NCBI GenBank assembly: GCA_044368575.1
Contig: JBIPPH010000052.1
Location: 1-11,285, forward strand
From: JABMMZ01 sp044368575
GTDB taxonomy: Bacteria; Bacteroidota; Bacteroidia; NS11-12g; UBA955
Direction of reading: 5' to 3'
DNA length: 11,285 nucleotides
The position numbers and the translations under genes are program-made. The notes beneath the pieces are model-generated. The model did not search any database. It was not told where the DNA came from and was given only the letters and a program-made list of their open reading frames with translations. This document shows positions 1 to 6,806 of the stretch, piece by piece. Numbering within the stretch: the first letter of the stretch is position 1; every line of letters begins with the position of its first letter.

Positions 1-570
1 TGTTGCAATTGGAAACTCAGGATATTCAAATGCTTGTAAAGTCGCTTCATACAAAGGTTCCCTGAGGGGCACATTCAAATGCACAGGACCTTTACGATCT
101 GAATTGGCTATTTGCAATCCATCAAGCATGAGCTTAAAATAAGCTTGAGGATTGAGTTCATCGTTACAAGAAGTTTCTTCGCTCCACTTTACATGGCTAC
201 CGAAAATCTGCTTTTGATGTATGGCTTGACCATCCCATTGGTCTATCCATTCTGGTGGGCGATCTGCAGACAAAACCAATAAGGGTATTTCACTGTAAAA
301 GGCTTCCAAAATAGCTGGGTAGAAATTCACTAATGCAGATCCGCTGGTACAAATCAATACAACAGTTTGACCTGAGGATTTTGCTAAACCCAAGGCAACA
401 AAAGCAGCAGATCGCTCATCTACGATAGAATGGCATTTAATAGAATTGATACGCCAAAATGCCATAGCAAGAGGCGCATTTCTGCTACCCGGACAAATTA
501 CAACATCTTTTACCCCTATTTGTTTAGCGGCAGAAGCCAGCGCATTAATATTGGTTTGATGCATCCCCAT
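1..570 (-). CDS. menD: MenD, SEPHCHC synthase (N-terminal 190 residues, cut by window edge)
   Basis: This is the thiamine-diphosphate-dependent 2-succinyl-5-enolpyruvyl-6-hydroxy-3-cyclohexene-1-carboxylate synthase, which joins isochorismate and 2-oxoglutarate with loss of CO2 in menaquinone synthesis in the cytoplasm. Only the N-terminal Pyr-type domain is present; the rest lies beyond base 1. Visible MenD hallmarks are VICPGSRNAPLA (residues 24-35), the IVDERSAAF segment (49-57) whose Glu52 matches the catalytic Glu that activates the cofactor, ICTSGSALVNFYPA (73-86) and LSADRPPEWIDQWDGQAIHQ (100-119). Two in-frame ATGs open the gene, at base 570 and at base 564 (M-G-M-H-Q). I use 570, but 564 is equally plausible. 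A TAnnTTTG box ends 7 bases before the 570 ATG, so the leader is very short or absent. It is divergent from the large T9SS protein. The family call is firm; the exact start is not. Confidence 0.94.
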   Translation of the reverse strand, partial: MGMHQTNINALASAAKQIGVKDVVICPGSRNAPLAMAFWRINSIKCHSIVDERSAAFVALGLAKSSGQTVVLICTSGSALVNFYPAILEAFYSEIPLLVLSADRPPEWIDQWDGQAIHQKQIFGSHVKWSEETSCNDELNPQAYFKLMLDGLQIANSDRKGPVHLNVPLREPLYEATLQAFEYPEFPIAT

Positions 571-577
571 GTGCTTG

Positions 578-585
578 CAAAAGTA
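578..585 (-). promoter_or_regulatory. Bacteroidota -7 box (TACTTTTG) for menD
   Basis: On the minus strand the octamer TACTTTTG fits the Bacteroidota -7 consensus TAnnTTTG, and is followed by C, as is common. It ends 7 bases before the ATG at 570. I see no convincing -33 TTG at the usual spacing, so the call rests on the octamer and its position. Confidence 0.5.
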
Positions 586-660
586 ATTTTTTTATTGATT
601 GAAAATCAGGAGAATTGTCAATTTTAATTCACATAGAAACGAATTCGGCTCATAATTAAG

Positions 661-668
661 TATATTTG
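661..668 (+). promoter_or_regulatory. Bacteroidota -7 box (TATATTTG) for the T9SS modular protein
   Basis: TATATTTG is an exact match to TAnnTTTG and lies 5 bases before the ATG at 674. Transcription would start at or next to the start codon. No clear -33 TTG lies 17-23 bases upstream. The 103-base gap to menD therefore seems to hold two divergent promoters and nothing else that I can recognise. Confidence 0.5.
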
Positions 669-673
669 AAAGT

Positions 674-3600
674 ATGTCTCTAAAGAAGTGGTTTCTCTAT
701 TTGTTTTTGTGCTTCTTAGCCAATCAATTGCATGCTCAAAATACCATTAATGGTCCTAAGATTATTTGTTTGGGCAACTTAGCAAGTTATACCTATACAC
801 CACCAACAGGTAGCACTGTAGCGTCCATCAATTGGGACTTTGGCGATGGTGGCTCCTCCAGCAATACAGCACCCAGTCATCAATATACTTCAACAGGTAA
901 TTACACCATTACTGCTACTGCAACTTTAAGTAATTCCTCTGTCTCAAAAGCGACACTCATAATTGAGGTAGTGCCTATTCCTAAACCTTTTTTCTATTTT
1001 AATCCTTTTAATGATTCTTGTTTGAACCGCAATAAGATTTGTGTTTACGACACAAGTTCGCCTGGAGTCACTGGCCAAAAAATCATTTCAAGATTGATTG
1101 TATGGGGCGATGGCGGCTTTGAAACCAATACCCTACCCAAAAAAGGCGACAGTACTTGTCATGTTTATGGGATTGCAGACAAGTATACCATTCGAATGGA
1201 ATTAACAGACAACAAAGGTTGTAAAAACAGTGTAGCACATGACATCAATATCATTCAAACGGTTACAGACTCCTTTACCTTTACTCAGAAATTCACTAAT
1301 TGTTACCAAGTAGAGATTTGTGTTAAAAACAATTCATTTGCATTCCCAAACAACAAAGGGCGTTTCAGGTGGTTGTTTGACACCTCACAAGTTGACACAA
1401 TGCCGCATTACACTAACGCTAAATGTGTTAGATATGGTAAATCAAGGATGGTTAAAATTCAATTAGTTGGCTTTGTCAACCCTGTTTGTTATGATACGTT
1501 TACTAAAGTCATTCCTGTTTTAATTGATAGCTTACCAACTTCAATAGAATTATTAGATACGCTTAGATGTTATTCAGACAACTCATTAAATGAAGCCAGC
1601 ATCAAAAATGTGGCAAGAGATGACATTAAATGGTATGATGACTTATTTGATCCCTTTACAAAAAGCAACTTGAACTATTTTACTACGCAAAAAGCGCCCG
1701 GCGTATACCAAGTAAAAGTGGAGATTTACAGAGGCTCCTGTGTAACGACGCTAACAGCACCTTTTAGAGTTCAAGGACCTGTTGCACAAATAAAGATTTA
1801 CAATAAAGACCAGTGTTTTCGGAATAAAGATGTGTTTATGGTAAGCACTTCTAAATTTATTAATCCAGCTCACTGCACTTATAAATGGGAAATTTCTGAC
1901 CCTTACGGTCAAAACTGTATTCAACAAAGAATTAAAGACATCAATAAATACAAGAATTGCAATATTTCTAAAGACTGGTTTGATAAACATAAATTCTCGT
2001 CAAGCAGTGGTAAAGTAAAAGTCTTTTTTTCGATCACAGACACCATTACAGGTTGTATGGATTCAACCAGAGATTGGGTTAACATGCAGAATTGTCCTCC
2101 CATACTTAATCCGGACACCATTTTTAGATGTCAAAACACTTTCATGCACGACACCATTAAACAACCAGTTCCTAAAAAGTTTACATTAAACCACGGGCAA
2201 ACTTGGTTAACCTACCCACAAGTTTTGGATACCAGTTACAATGGTGATTACGAAATTGGATTTGCTTTTGAAACCCCTAATTATGGATGGGCAGAGCATT
2301 ATGGAGATGATTCTTTAAGGTTACATTCAGATACCATTACAGAATATGACACTATATATCGTCAACAAACTTTGAGGGTATATCCGCTCAAAACAGACAC
2401 ATTTACATTAAAGGTATATGGCCATTGTAAACCTTATCGGGTAAGTATTCAGCTAACAAATGGGCACTTTAAAAAAGGAGAAAAAATCTATGTCAATTGG
2501 GCCGATAAAAACAATGTGGATCTCTTGTTCAACAAAGACACCATTATCGATTCTGTTTTTCATGTATACCCATATGGAGCTGTTCAAGCCCCTATACAAA
2601 TTTTACTGACCTCTGCCAATGGTTGTGAAACACGTTATAGAATGGATGTTAATCTTGGAAAACTTCTAACATTACCATTTTTAAAACCGATAAATTGCAT
2701 TTACAATAAAGTCTGTTTTAATCCTCAAGTTCGAGATATGGTAACAGGCATGTATTGGACAAAAAACACCAATAAAAATTATGTTACATGGATTCTCAGC
2801 GACACCTCAGCTCCAATAACAAGATTTAATCCTTGCTACTACTTTAAAAGTGGAGGTTTGCGCGATTATAAAATGGTAGTTACTGATAGTTTTGGCTGTA
2901 AAGACACTATACAAGATTCGGTTTTTGTACAAGACCTAAATGCCAACATCAAACGCAATGGTTTCACATTGTATTGTGCTGAACTAAAACAGTTTTTTGA
3001 TTCATCATCGTATTGTAAATACCCTGCTTGGCGAAAATTCAAACCCAATTTTTACATAGACAGTATTAAGAGTTATGCATGGCAATTTGGCTCTGGTTCT
3101 TTCTCATCTATTAAGCGCAATCCTGTGCAATCCATCAATACTTCCTTAGACAGTATTCCAGCCTCTTTGGCCATACAATCTTATTCGGGTTGCGTTGACA
3201 CCTTTAAATTCTTCATAAAATCTTTAGGGCCTAAACCATACTTTTACATTAAAGACACCATTGGTTGCCAATCATTGTATGCAGAGTTCATCAATAAATC
3301 GCGCTTCAGTAAACATTACATTTGGTCATTTGGCGATTCTGCCAAATCATCTCAATTTGTTAGCAATTTGAATCCCGTTTATTTTAATTATAATCGCCCT
3401 GGTCGATACAATATACAATTGGTTGGCATTGATACCATTTACAATCCTTTCACTAAACAAAAACAAGCTTGTTATACGACTTTCCCTGATCCTATTTTTC
3501 AAAAAGACACTCACAGAACGGTTTTGGTATTACCATTTAAACGTACTGACTTGTTAGCTCCAGATACTGTTTGTGTTGGTGAGCGCTTTACTGCTAAAAG

Positions 3601-4351
3601 TTTATCTGATACTGCCTACAATAAAGACCTTTGGACATGGGGTGATAACAATACAAAAGACACTTCAGATGGACTATCTCTAAATCACCGATATACTCAA
3701 TCTGGTCTTTATCTGATACAATTAAAACCGAGTTACAACAAAGGCCTTTATAATTTTTGTAGAGATTCCGCCAAAAAATCGGTGACGGTTTTAGGCGTTA
3801 AAGCTGACTTTAACATTGATCCAGGCAGCAAGCCCCCTGTTTTCAAATTCAATAATTTAAGCAGCCCTGTTACACCTACAACATGGTTATGGCAATTTGG
3901 TCAACTCGGCAACAATGACAGCTCTACCTTGTTTGAGCCAAGTAAAGATTATGGCAATGACACAGGGCATTTCCAAGTTTGTTTAATTGCACAATTGCCA
4001 TTTGGTTGTAAAGACACTTTTTGCCAAGTCGTTTTTAATGATCGACTTCCTGATTTTGGCATCTTTAACGTGTTCACTCCCGGCCAGCTAAACCAATTGA
4101 ATGATGTATACGATATCATCATTGAAAATGAAACCTATTACAATCTTCAAATATTTGACCGTTGGGGCAAGCAAGTTTACTATTCTGAACAAGATTACGG
4201 TTTAAATGACTCGCGCAATTGGAATGGCAAAGTCAATAATACAGGGGCTGAATGTTCATCTGGCACCTATTACTATATTTTCCAATACCGTTTACAAGAT
4301 CAACCTGAATTAACTAAATTAATAGAAGGCAGTATTCAACTCATCAGATAA
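674..4351 (+). CDS. Large exported PKD-type modular protein with T9SS type B sorting domain
   Basis: This 1225-residue protein is secreted, and probably cell-surface attached or released. It opens with a Sec signal peptide (two Lys, then a hydrophobic stretch, likely cleavage after LHA at residue 21). PKD-like W-x-F/W-G-D cores are visible at W54, W144, W884 and W989, and a degenerate one (WQFGQ) at W1073. Cysteines closing successive modules recur at residues 183, 272, 356, 461, 651, 742, 840, 933, 1029 and 1112, about 90 residues apart, so most of the chain is probably a tandem array of beta-sandwich modules. Residues 1131-1225 resemble the type B gliding-associated C-terminal domain: FNVFTP, LQIFDRWGKQVYY, W-N-G-K, GTYYYIF and a final IEGSIQLIR. 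The usual PNGDG-x-ND is altered to PGQLNQLND. No enzyme domain is seen; adhesin or matrix roles are guesses. A DUF1003 gene follows after one base. Confidence 0.88.
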   Translation: MSLKKWFLYLFLCFLANQLHAQNTINGPKIICLGNLASYTYTPPTGSTVASINWDFGDGGSSSNTAPSHQYTSTGNYTITATATLSNSSVSKATLIIEVVPIPKPFFYFNPFNDSCLNRNKICVYDTSSPGVTGQKIISRLIVWGDGGFETNTLPKKGDSTCHVYGIADKYTIRMELTDNKGCKNSVAHDINIIQTVTDSFTFTQKFTNCYQVEICVKNNSFAFPNNKGRFRWLFDTSQVDTMPHYTNAKCVRYGKSRMVKIQLVGFVNPVCYDTFTKVIPVLIDSLPTSIELLDTLRCYSDNSLNEASIKNVARDDIKWYDDLFDPFTKSNLNYFTTQKAPGVYQVKVEIYRGSCVTTLTAPFRVQGPVAQIKIYNKDQCFRNKDVFMVSTSKFINPAHCTYKWEISDPYGQNCIQQRIKDINKYKNCNISKDWFDKHKFSSSSGKVKVFFSITDTITGCMDSTRDWVNMQNCPPILNPDTIFRCQNTFMHDTIKQPVPKKFTLNHGQTWLTYPQVLDTSYNGDYEIGFAFETPNYGWAEHYGDDSLRLHSDTITEYDTIYRQQTLRVYPLKTDTFTLKVYGHCKPYRVSIQLTNGHFKKGEKIYVNWADKNNVDLLFNKDTIIDSVFHVYPYGAVQAPIQILLTSANGCETRYRMDVNLGKLLTLPFLKPINCIYNKVCFNPQVRDMVTGMYWTKNTNKNYVTWILSDTSAPITRFNPCYYFKSGGLRDYKMVVTDSFGCKDTIQDSVFVQDLNANIKRNGFTLYCAELKQFFDSSSYCKYPAWRKFKPNFYIDSIKSYAWQFGSGSFSSIKRNPVQSINTSLDSIPASLAIQSYSGCVDTFKFFIKSLGPKPYFYIKDTIGCQSLYAEFINKSRFSKHYIWSFGDSAKSSQFVSNLNPVYFNYNRPGRYNIQLVGIDTIYNPFTKQKQACYTTFPDPIFQKDTHRTVLVLPFKRTDLLAPDTVCVGERFTAKSLSDTAYNKDLWTWGDNNTKDTSDGLSLNHRYTQSGLYLIQLKPSYNKGLYNFCRDSAKKSVTVLGVKADFNIDPGSKPPVFKFNNLSSPVTPTTWLWQFGQLGNNDSSTLFEPSKDYGNDTGHFQVCLIAQLPFGCKDTFCQVVFNDRLPDFGIFNVFTPGQLNQLNDVYDIIIENETYYNLQIFDRWGKQVYYSEQDYGLNDSRNWNGKVNNTGAECSSGTYYYIFQYRLQDQPELTKLIEGSIQLIR

Positions 4352-4352
4352 T

Positions 4353-4904
4353 ATGTCAAAAAAAGATATACAAACCATTCTTAACAAAGAAACTGAATTG
4401 CTTAACAGACTTCATGATATTGTTGAGAATTCAATTAGAGAGGAGAATTTAATCACTCAAAATCTTTTGAATCCTCCCATTGAAAATATTAGCACAAGCG
4501 ATAAGATTGCTGATAAAGTGGCTCAGTTTGGGGGCAGTTGGAAATTCATTATTTCATTTTTAGTGATCATGTGCATTTGGATAACATTTAATGTTTTGGC
4601 ATTATCAGCTAAACAATTTGACCCCTACCCATTCATTTTGTTGAACCTTATCCTCTCCTGTATTGCTGCTTTACAAGCACCAATCATTATGATGAGTCAA
4701 AACCGTGTAGAGGAAAAGGATCGAAAACGCAGTGAAAACGATTATTTGATCAACTTAAAGGCTGAAATTCAAATCAGAAGTTTGCATCAGAAAATAGATT
4801 TGTTACAAGAAGAACAAATTAAATCTTTGTTTGAAACACAGGCATTACAAATGAAAATGCTCAAAACGATTGATGACAAATTAAATAAACATATCAAAGA
4901 TTAA
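4353..4904 (+). CDS. DUF1003 family inner-membrane protein
   Basis: This 183-residue protein belongs to the DUF1003 family (function unknown), whose core is visible at residues 50-145: DKIADKVAQFGGSWKFI, a first membrane helix about 63-85, then FDPYPFILLNLILS leading into a second helix about 94-114, QAPIIMMSQNR, KDR and DYLINLKAE. The N-terminal 45 residues and the C-terminal residues 136-180 are charged and look helical, possibly coiled coil, so both ends probably face the cytoplasm. The ATG comes one base after the stop of the large T9SS protein, with no ribosome site of its own, so co-transcription and coupled translation are likely. The two genes have no evident functional link. It converges on the hydrolase gene with only 2 bases between the stop codons. 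The family call is firm; the function is unknown. Confidence 0.92.
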   Translation: MSKKDIQTILNKETELLNRLHDIVENSIREENLITQNLLNPPIENISTSDKIADKVAQFGGSWKFIISFLVIMCIWITFNVLALSAKQFDPYPFILLNLILSCIAALQAPIIMMSQNRVEEKDRKRSENDYLINLKAEIQIRSLHQKIDLLQEEQIKSLFETQALQMKMLKTIDDKLNKHIKD

Positions 4905-4906
4905 GT

Positions 4907-5752
4907 TTAATCTGTAACAAACTCAAAGGTATTTTCAATCAACTCCTCTAACATTGGAGTAACATCAGTTGACGGATCAAAAGGGTGCTGAGCGCCAAAA
5001 GTATGGGTTCCACCTTCAACTTTAATCAATATCGAATGGGGCACTATATTGTATAGATTCTCCGCATGTTGTAAACTAACAGATTCGTCTTGATCCCCAT
5101 GAATAATTAACAAAGGAACAGATAACAACTTTGCAGCCTTTTTCACATCTAACTTTGACTGATTGGCCAAATAATCCTCATAAAACTGTTTTTTTAATGG
5201 CAATTGAATACCAGTTCTTTTATTCGGTGCATATACAACGCCTTCAGCTTCCCATTGTTGAATGGTTTCCGGTCTAAAAAAAGAGGAAAACTCTGACACT
5301 GATGCCCATAAAACCAAACCTTTAACACGCTTATCTTCTGAAGCCTCTAACAAAGCAATCCCTCCGCCTCTACTGTGTCCAACTAAAAACAATTGAGTCG
5401 TATCTATGCGCCATTCTTCTGCTTGTTTTTCTATCTCATCAATGACTGCTTTTAAATCTGAAATTTCAGTTGAATAATTGTTATTAGCAAAAGCCTCAAG
5501 ATCTGATATTTCATTAAGTTGATGTTCGACAACGCCGTTTTTTGAGAAATTAAATTTCAAAAATGCCAAGCCATTGTGGGCTGCTTGTTCAGCCACCCAA
5601 TTAAAATGCCCCCAATCTTTAAACCCTTTAAAACCATGACAAAACACCAGAATTGGTGCTGGCGTTTTACGTTTCGGCAAATGGATGTCTGCCGTCATGG
5701 CAATACCATGAGCATTGGTAATTTTAATTTCTTTTTTAACCACTGAATTCAC
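4907..5752 (-). CDS. Alpha/beta hydrolase (serine hydrolase, dienelactone/acyl-peptidase-like)
   Basis: This 281-residue cytoplasmic protein is a complete alpha/beta hydrolase. The oxyanion-side motif HGFKGFKDWG lies at 39-48, the nucleophile elbow GHSRGGG at 125-131 makes Ser127 the nucleophile, HGDQDESV at 218-225 makes Asp222 the likely acid, and GGTHTFG at 247-253 makes His250 the general base. No signal peptide is seen. The substrate cannot be read from sequence; esters or short acyl compounds are the usual range. The start is GTG at 5752. The only nearby ATG (5754) is out of frame and runs straight into TGA, and the next in-frame ATG is at 5698 (residue 19), which would cut into the first beta strand. 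A TAnnTTTG box ends 4 bases before the GTG. It follows the lipoprotein gene but is separated from it by a terminator, so it is probably its own transcript. Confidence 0.87.
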   Translation of the reverse strand: MNSVVKKEIKITNAHGIAMTADIHLPKRKTPAPILVFCHGFKGFKDWGHFNWVAEQAAHNGLAFLKFNFSKNGVVEHQLNEISDLEAFANNNYSTEISDLKAVIDEIEKQAEEWRIDTTQLFLVGHSRGGGIALLEASEDKRVKGLVLWASVSEFSSFFRPETIQQWEAEGVVYAPNKRTGIQLPLKKQFYEDYLANQSKLDVKKAAKLLSVPLLIIHGDQDESVSLQHAENLYNIVPHSILIKVEGGTHTFGAQHPFDPSTDVTPMLEELIENTFEFVTD

Positions 5753-5756
5753 ATCG

Positions 5757-5764
5757 CAAATTTA
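5757..5764 (-). promoter_or_regulatory. Bacteroidota -7 box (TAAATTTG) for the alpha/beta hydrolase
   Basis: TAAATTTG on the minus strand matches TAnnTTTG and ends 4 bases before the GTG at 5752. It lies just downstream of the lipoprotein gene's terminator, which supports independent transcription of the hydrolase. No clear -33 element is seen. Confidence 0.45.
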
Positions 5765-5776
5765 CACAAATGGCAT

Positions 5777-5808
5777 AAAAAAAAGTTGTTAGCAGGCCAA
5801 CAACTTTT
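5777..5808 (-). terminator. Intrinsic terminator of the lipoprotein gene
   Basis: An inverted repeat pairs bases 5781-5790 with 5799-5808 (aaaagttgtt / aacaactttt), a perfect 10-bp stem with an 8-base loop. Read on the minus strand, the stem runs into a T tract of eight (A run at 5777-5784 on the plus strand). It begins 21 bases beyond the lipoprotein stop, in the orientation that ends that transcript before the hydrolase. Confidence 0.8.
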
Positions 5809-5829
5809 CTATTAAAAATTAAATATGAA

Positions 5830-6249
5830 TTATGGCATGATGTGCACATGAATAGTATCAGAGCTAATATTGGCATTATGATCTTCAGCCACAACAATGA
5901 TACTAGCATTGGTATGATTCCCTACTTGAGTCTTCCAACTCATATCAATGGCATAGGATGTTAAATCATGAACAACAGGCGCTTGACTATACAATATTGA
6001 ATCATTGGCGTCTAAAACTGTCACTAAAAGTTCGTGAAGACTGTTGTCTGTTAAGGTACCTTTAATGTACATTGTATCACCATTGTTGTACATCATTGAA
6101 TCTGAAGGAGATGACATCGTAATAACGGGTTTGTCTGAGTCAGTACTTGAGGAATGGTCGTGGTCATCGTCTTTTTTACAAGCGTTCATGGTTAAAAGAC
6201 TAAAAAGTGCAATCCCATAGCTTAATCGAATTAAAAATGGCTTTTTCAT
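5830..6249 (-). CDS. Small putative surface lipoprotein with Ig-like fold (DUF4625-like)
   Basis: Read from the ATG at 6249 the product has 139 residues; an upstream TTG at 6261 is less likely. It has a lipoprotein signal peptide: Lys-Lys, a hydrophobic core, then TMNAC with Cys24 as the likely lipidated residue. Right after the Cys comes KKDDDHDH, resembling the Lys/Asp-rich lipoprotein export signal that sends Bacteroidota lipoproteins to the cell surface. After a Ser/Asp linker, residues 40-137 look like one beta-sandwich, with PVITMSSPSD, GDTMYIKGTLTDN and a final DTIHVHI. The layout recalls DUF4625 lipoproteins, but I hold that assignment loosely. His residues at 30, 32, 94, 112, 124, 134 and 136 could bind metal; this is speculation. 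It lies between folB and the hydrolase, with a terminator after it. Function is unknown. Confidence 0.8.
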   Translation of the reverse strand: MKKPFLIRLSYGIALFSLLTMNACKKDDDHDHSSSTDSDKPVITMSSPSDSMMYNNGDTMYIKGTLTDNSLHELLVTVLDANDSILYSQAPVVHDLTSYAIDMSWKTQVGNHTNASIIVVAEDHNANISSDTIHVHIMP

Positions 6250-6355
6250 AAATTTATTCAAATGGTTTTAATTGAGTGATTGAGTTTTTTGAAGATAATT
6301 GATAAACAACCAATTAACTCAGTACACAATAATACAAATAAAATATCAATTTTAA

Positions 6356-6363
6356 CAAATATA
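6356..6363 (-). promoter_or_regulatory. Candidate -7 box (TATATTTG) for the lipoprotein gene
   Basis: TATATTTG on the minus strand matches TAnnTTTG exactly. It lies in the 118-base gap between folB and the lipoprotein ATG at 6249, leaving a leader of roughly 100 bases. In such AT-rich DNA a chance match is possible, and no -33 element at proper spacing is seen. I see nothing else identifiable in this gap. Confidence 0.3.
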
Positions 6364-6379
6364 TTACATAATAACAATT

Positions 6380-6739
6380 TTAAGGGTAAGCTATCTCTAC
6401 TTTGACTGATGCTAATTTTAGACCATTGAAGGCTGGATTCAGTTTTTCGATGATAACCTTAGCCCCTTTCGCAAAAGGCCATTCTGATTTAATAGCCGAA
6501 AGGCAATTCTGAGCCACTTGCTCTAATAATTGAATATCTTTGTGCATCTCTGTACTTAAGAGCTCAGCTAGTCGCTCGTAATCCAAATAAGTGCCATTTT
6601 GCAGACTTTTGGGATCATATTCAACCTCCGCACTGACGCTAAAATGATTTTCAATTTGGCGTTCAGAAGCATACAAACCTTTTTTGATATGCAATTGCAA
6701 GGCATTAACAGCGATTTTACCGACCAAGTTTTCAGACAT
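6380..6739 (-). CDS. folB: Dihydroneopterin aldolase FolB
   Basis: This 119-residue cytoplasmic enzyme would convert 7,8-dihydroneopterin to 6-hydroxymethyl-7,8-dihydropterin and glycolaldehyde in folate synthesis. Length and layout fit the family. The catalytic and pterin-binding residues known from FolB have counterparts: Glu26 in GLYASERQ, Tyr54 in TYLDYERL, Glu73 in LLEQVAQ and Lys99 in IEKLNPAF. The usual YHG near the N terminus is changed to KKG here, so the family His is missing; it is not one of the core catalytic residues. I use the ATG at 6739 (MSENLVGK). The TTG at 6751 is rejected, partly because the -7 box at 6749-6756 overlaps it. It is divergent from glutaryl-CoA dehydrogenase and upstream of the lipoprotein gene on the same strand. 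Confidence 0.85.
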   Translation of the reverse strand: MSENLVGKIAVNALQLHIKKGLYASERQIENHFSVSAEVEYDPKSLQNGTYLDYERLAELLSTEMHKDIQLLEQVAQNCLSAIKSEWPFAKGAKVIIEKLNPAFNGLKLASVKVEIAYP

Positions 6740-6748
6740 AGTGAACAA

Positions 6749-6756
6749 CAAAATTA
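6749..6756 (-). promoter_or_regulatory. Bacteroidota -7 box (TAATTTTG) for folB
   Basis: TAATTTTG on the minus strand fits TAnnTTTG and ends 9 bases before the folB ATG at 6739. It supports that ATG over the TTG at 6751, which falls inside the box. The -33 element is not clear. Confidence 0.45.
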
Positions 6757-6779
6757 GCCTGCAATCAAAGTAAAATATT

Positions 6780-6787
6780 TATTTTTG
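6780..6787 (+). promoter_or_regulatory. Bacteroidota -7 box (TATTTTTG) for the gcdH operon
   Basis: TATTTTTG, followed by C, fits TAnnTTTG and lies 19 bases before the ATG at 6807. The bases between are A-rich, as favoured upstream of Bacteroidota start codons. It would drive the four-gene operon that runs to the right edge. No certain -33 TTG is seen. Confidence 0.5.
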
Positions 6788-6806
6788 CAAAAAATAAAAT
6801 TAACGC

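Noticed and set aside
430..627. Plus-strand open frame of 65 codons
   Set aside because: It lies antisense to menD, whose motifs are clear; no family resemblance and no promoter-start arrangement supports it.
1751..2121. Two minus-strand open frames inside the large T9SS gene
   Set aside because: Shadows of a continuous, motif-supported plus-strand gene; no recognisable protein features.
674..4351. Calling the large protein SprB or another named gliding adhesin
   Set aside because: PKD-type modules and a type B domain are shared by very many unrelated secreted proteins, and no gliding gene sits beside it.
4899..4914. Bidirectional terminator between the convergent genes
   Set aside because: The 7-bp AT-rich stem has only a 2-base loop and no T tract on either side, so it does not fit an intrinsic terminator.
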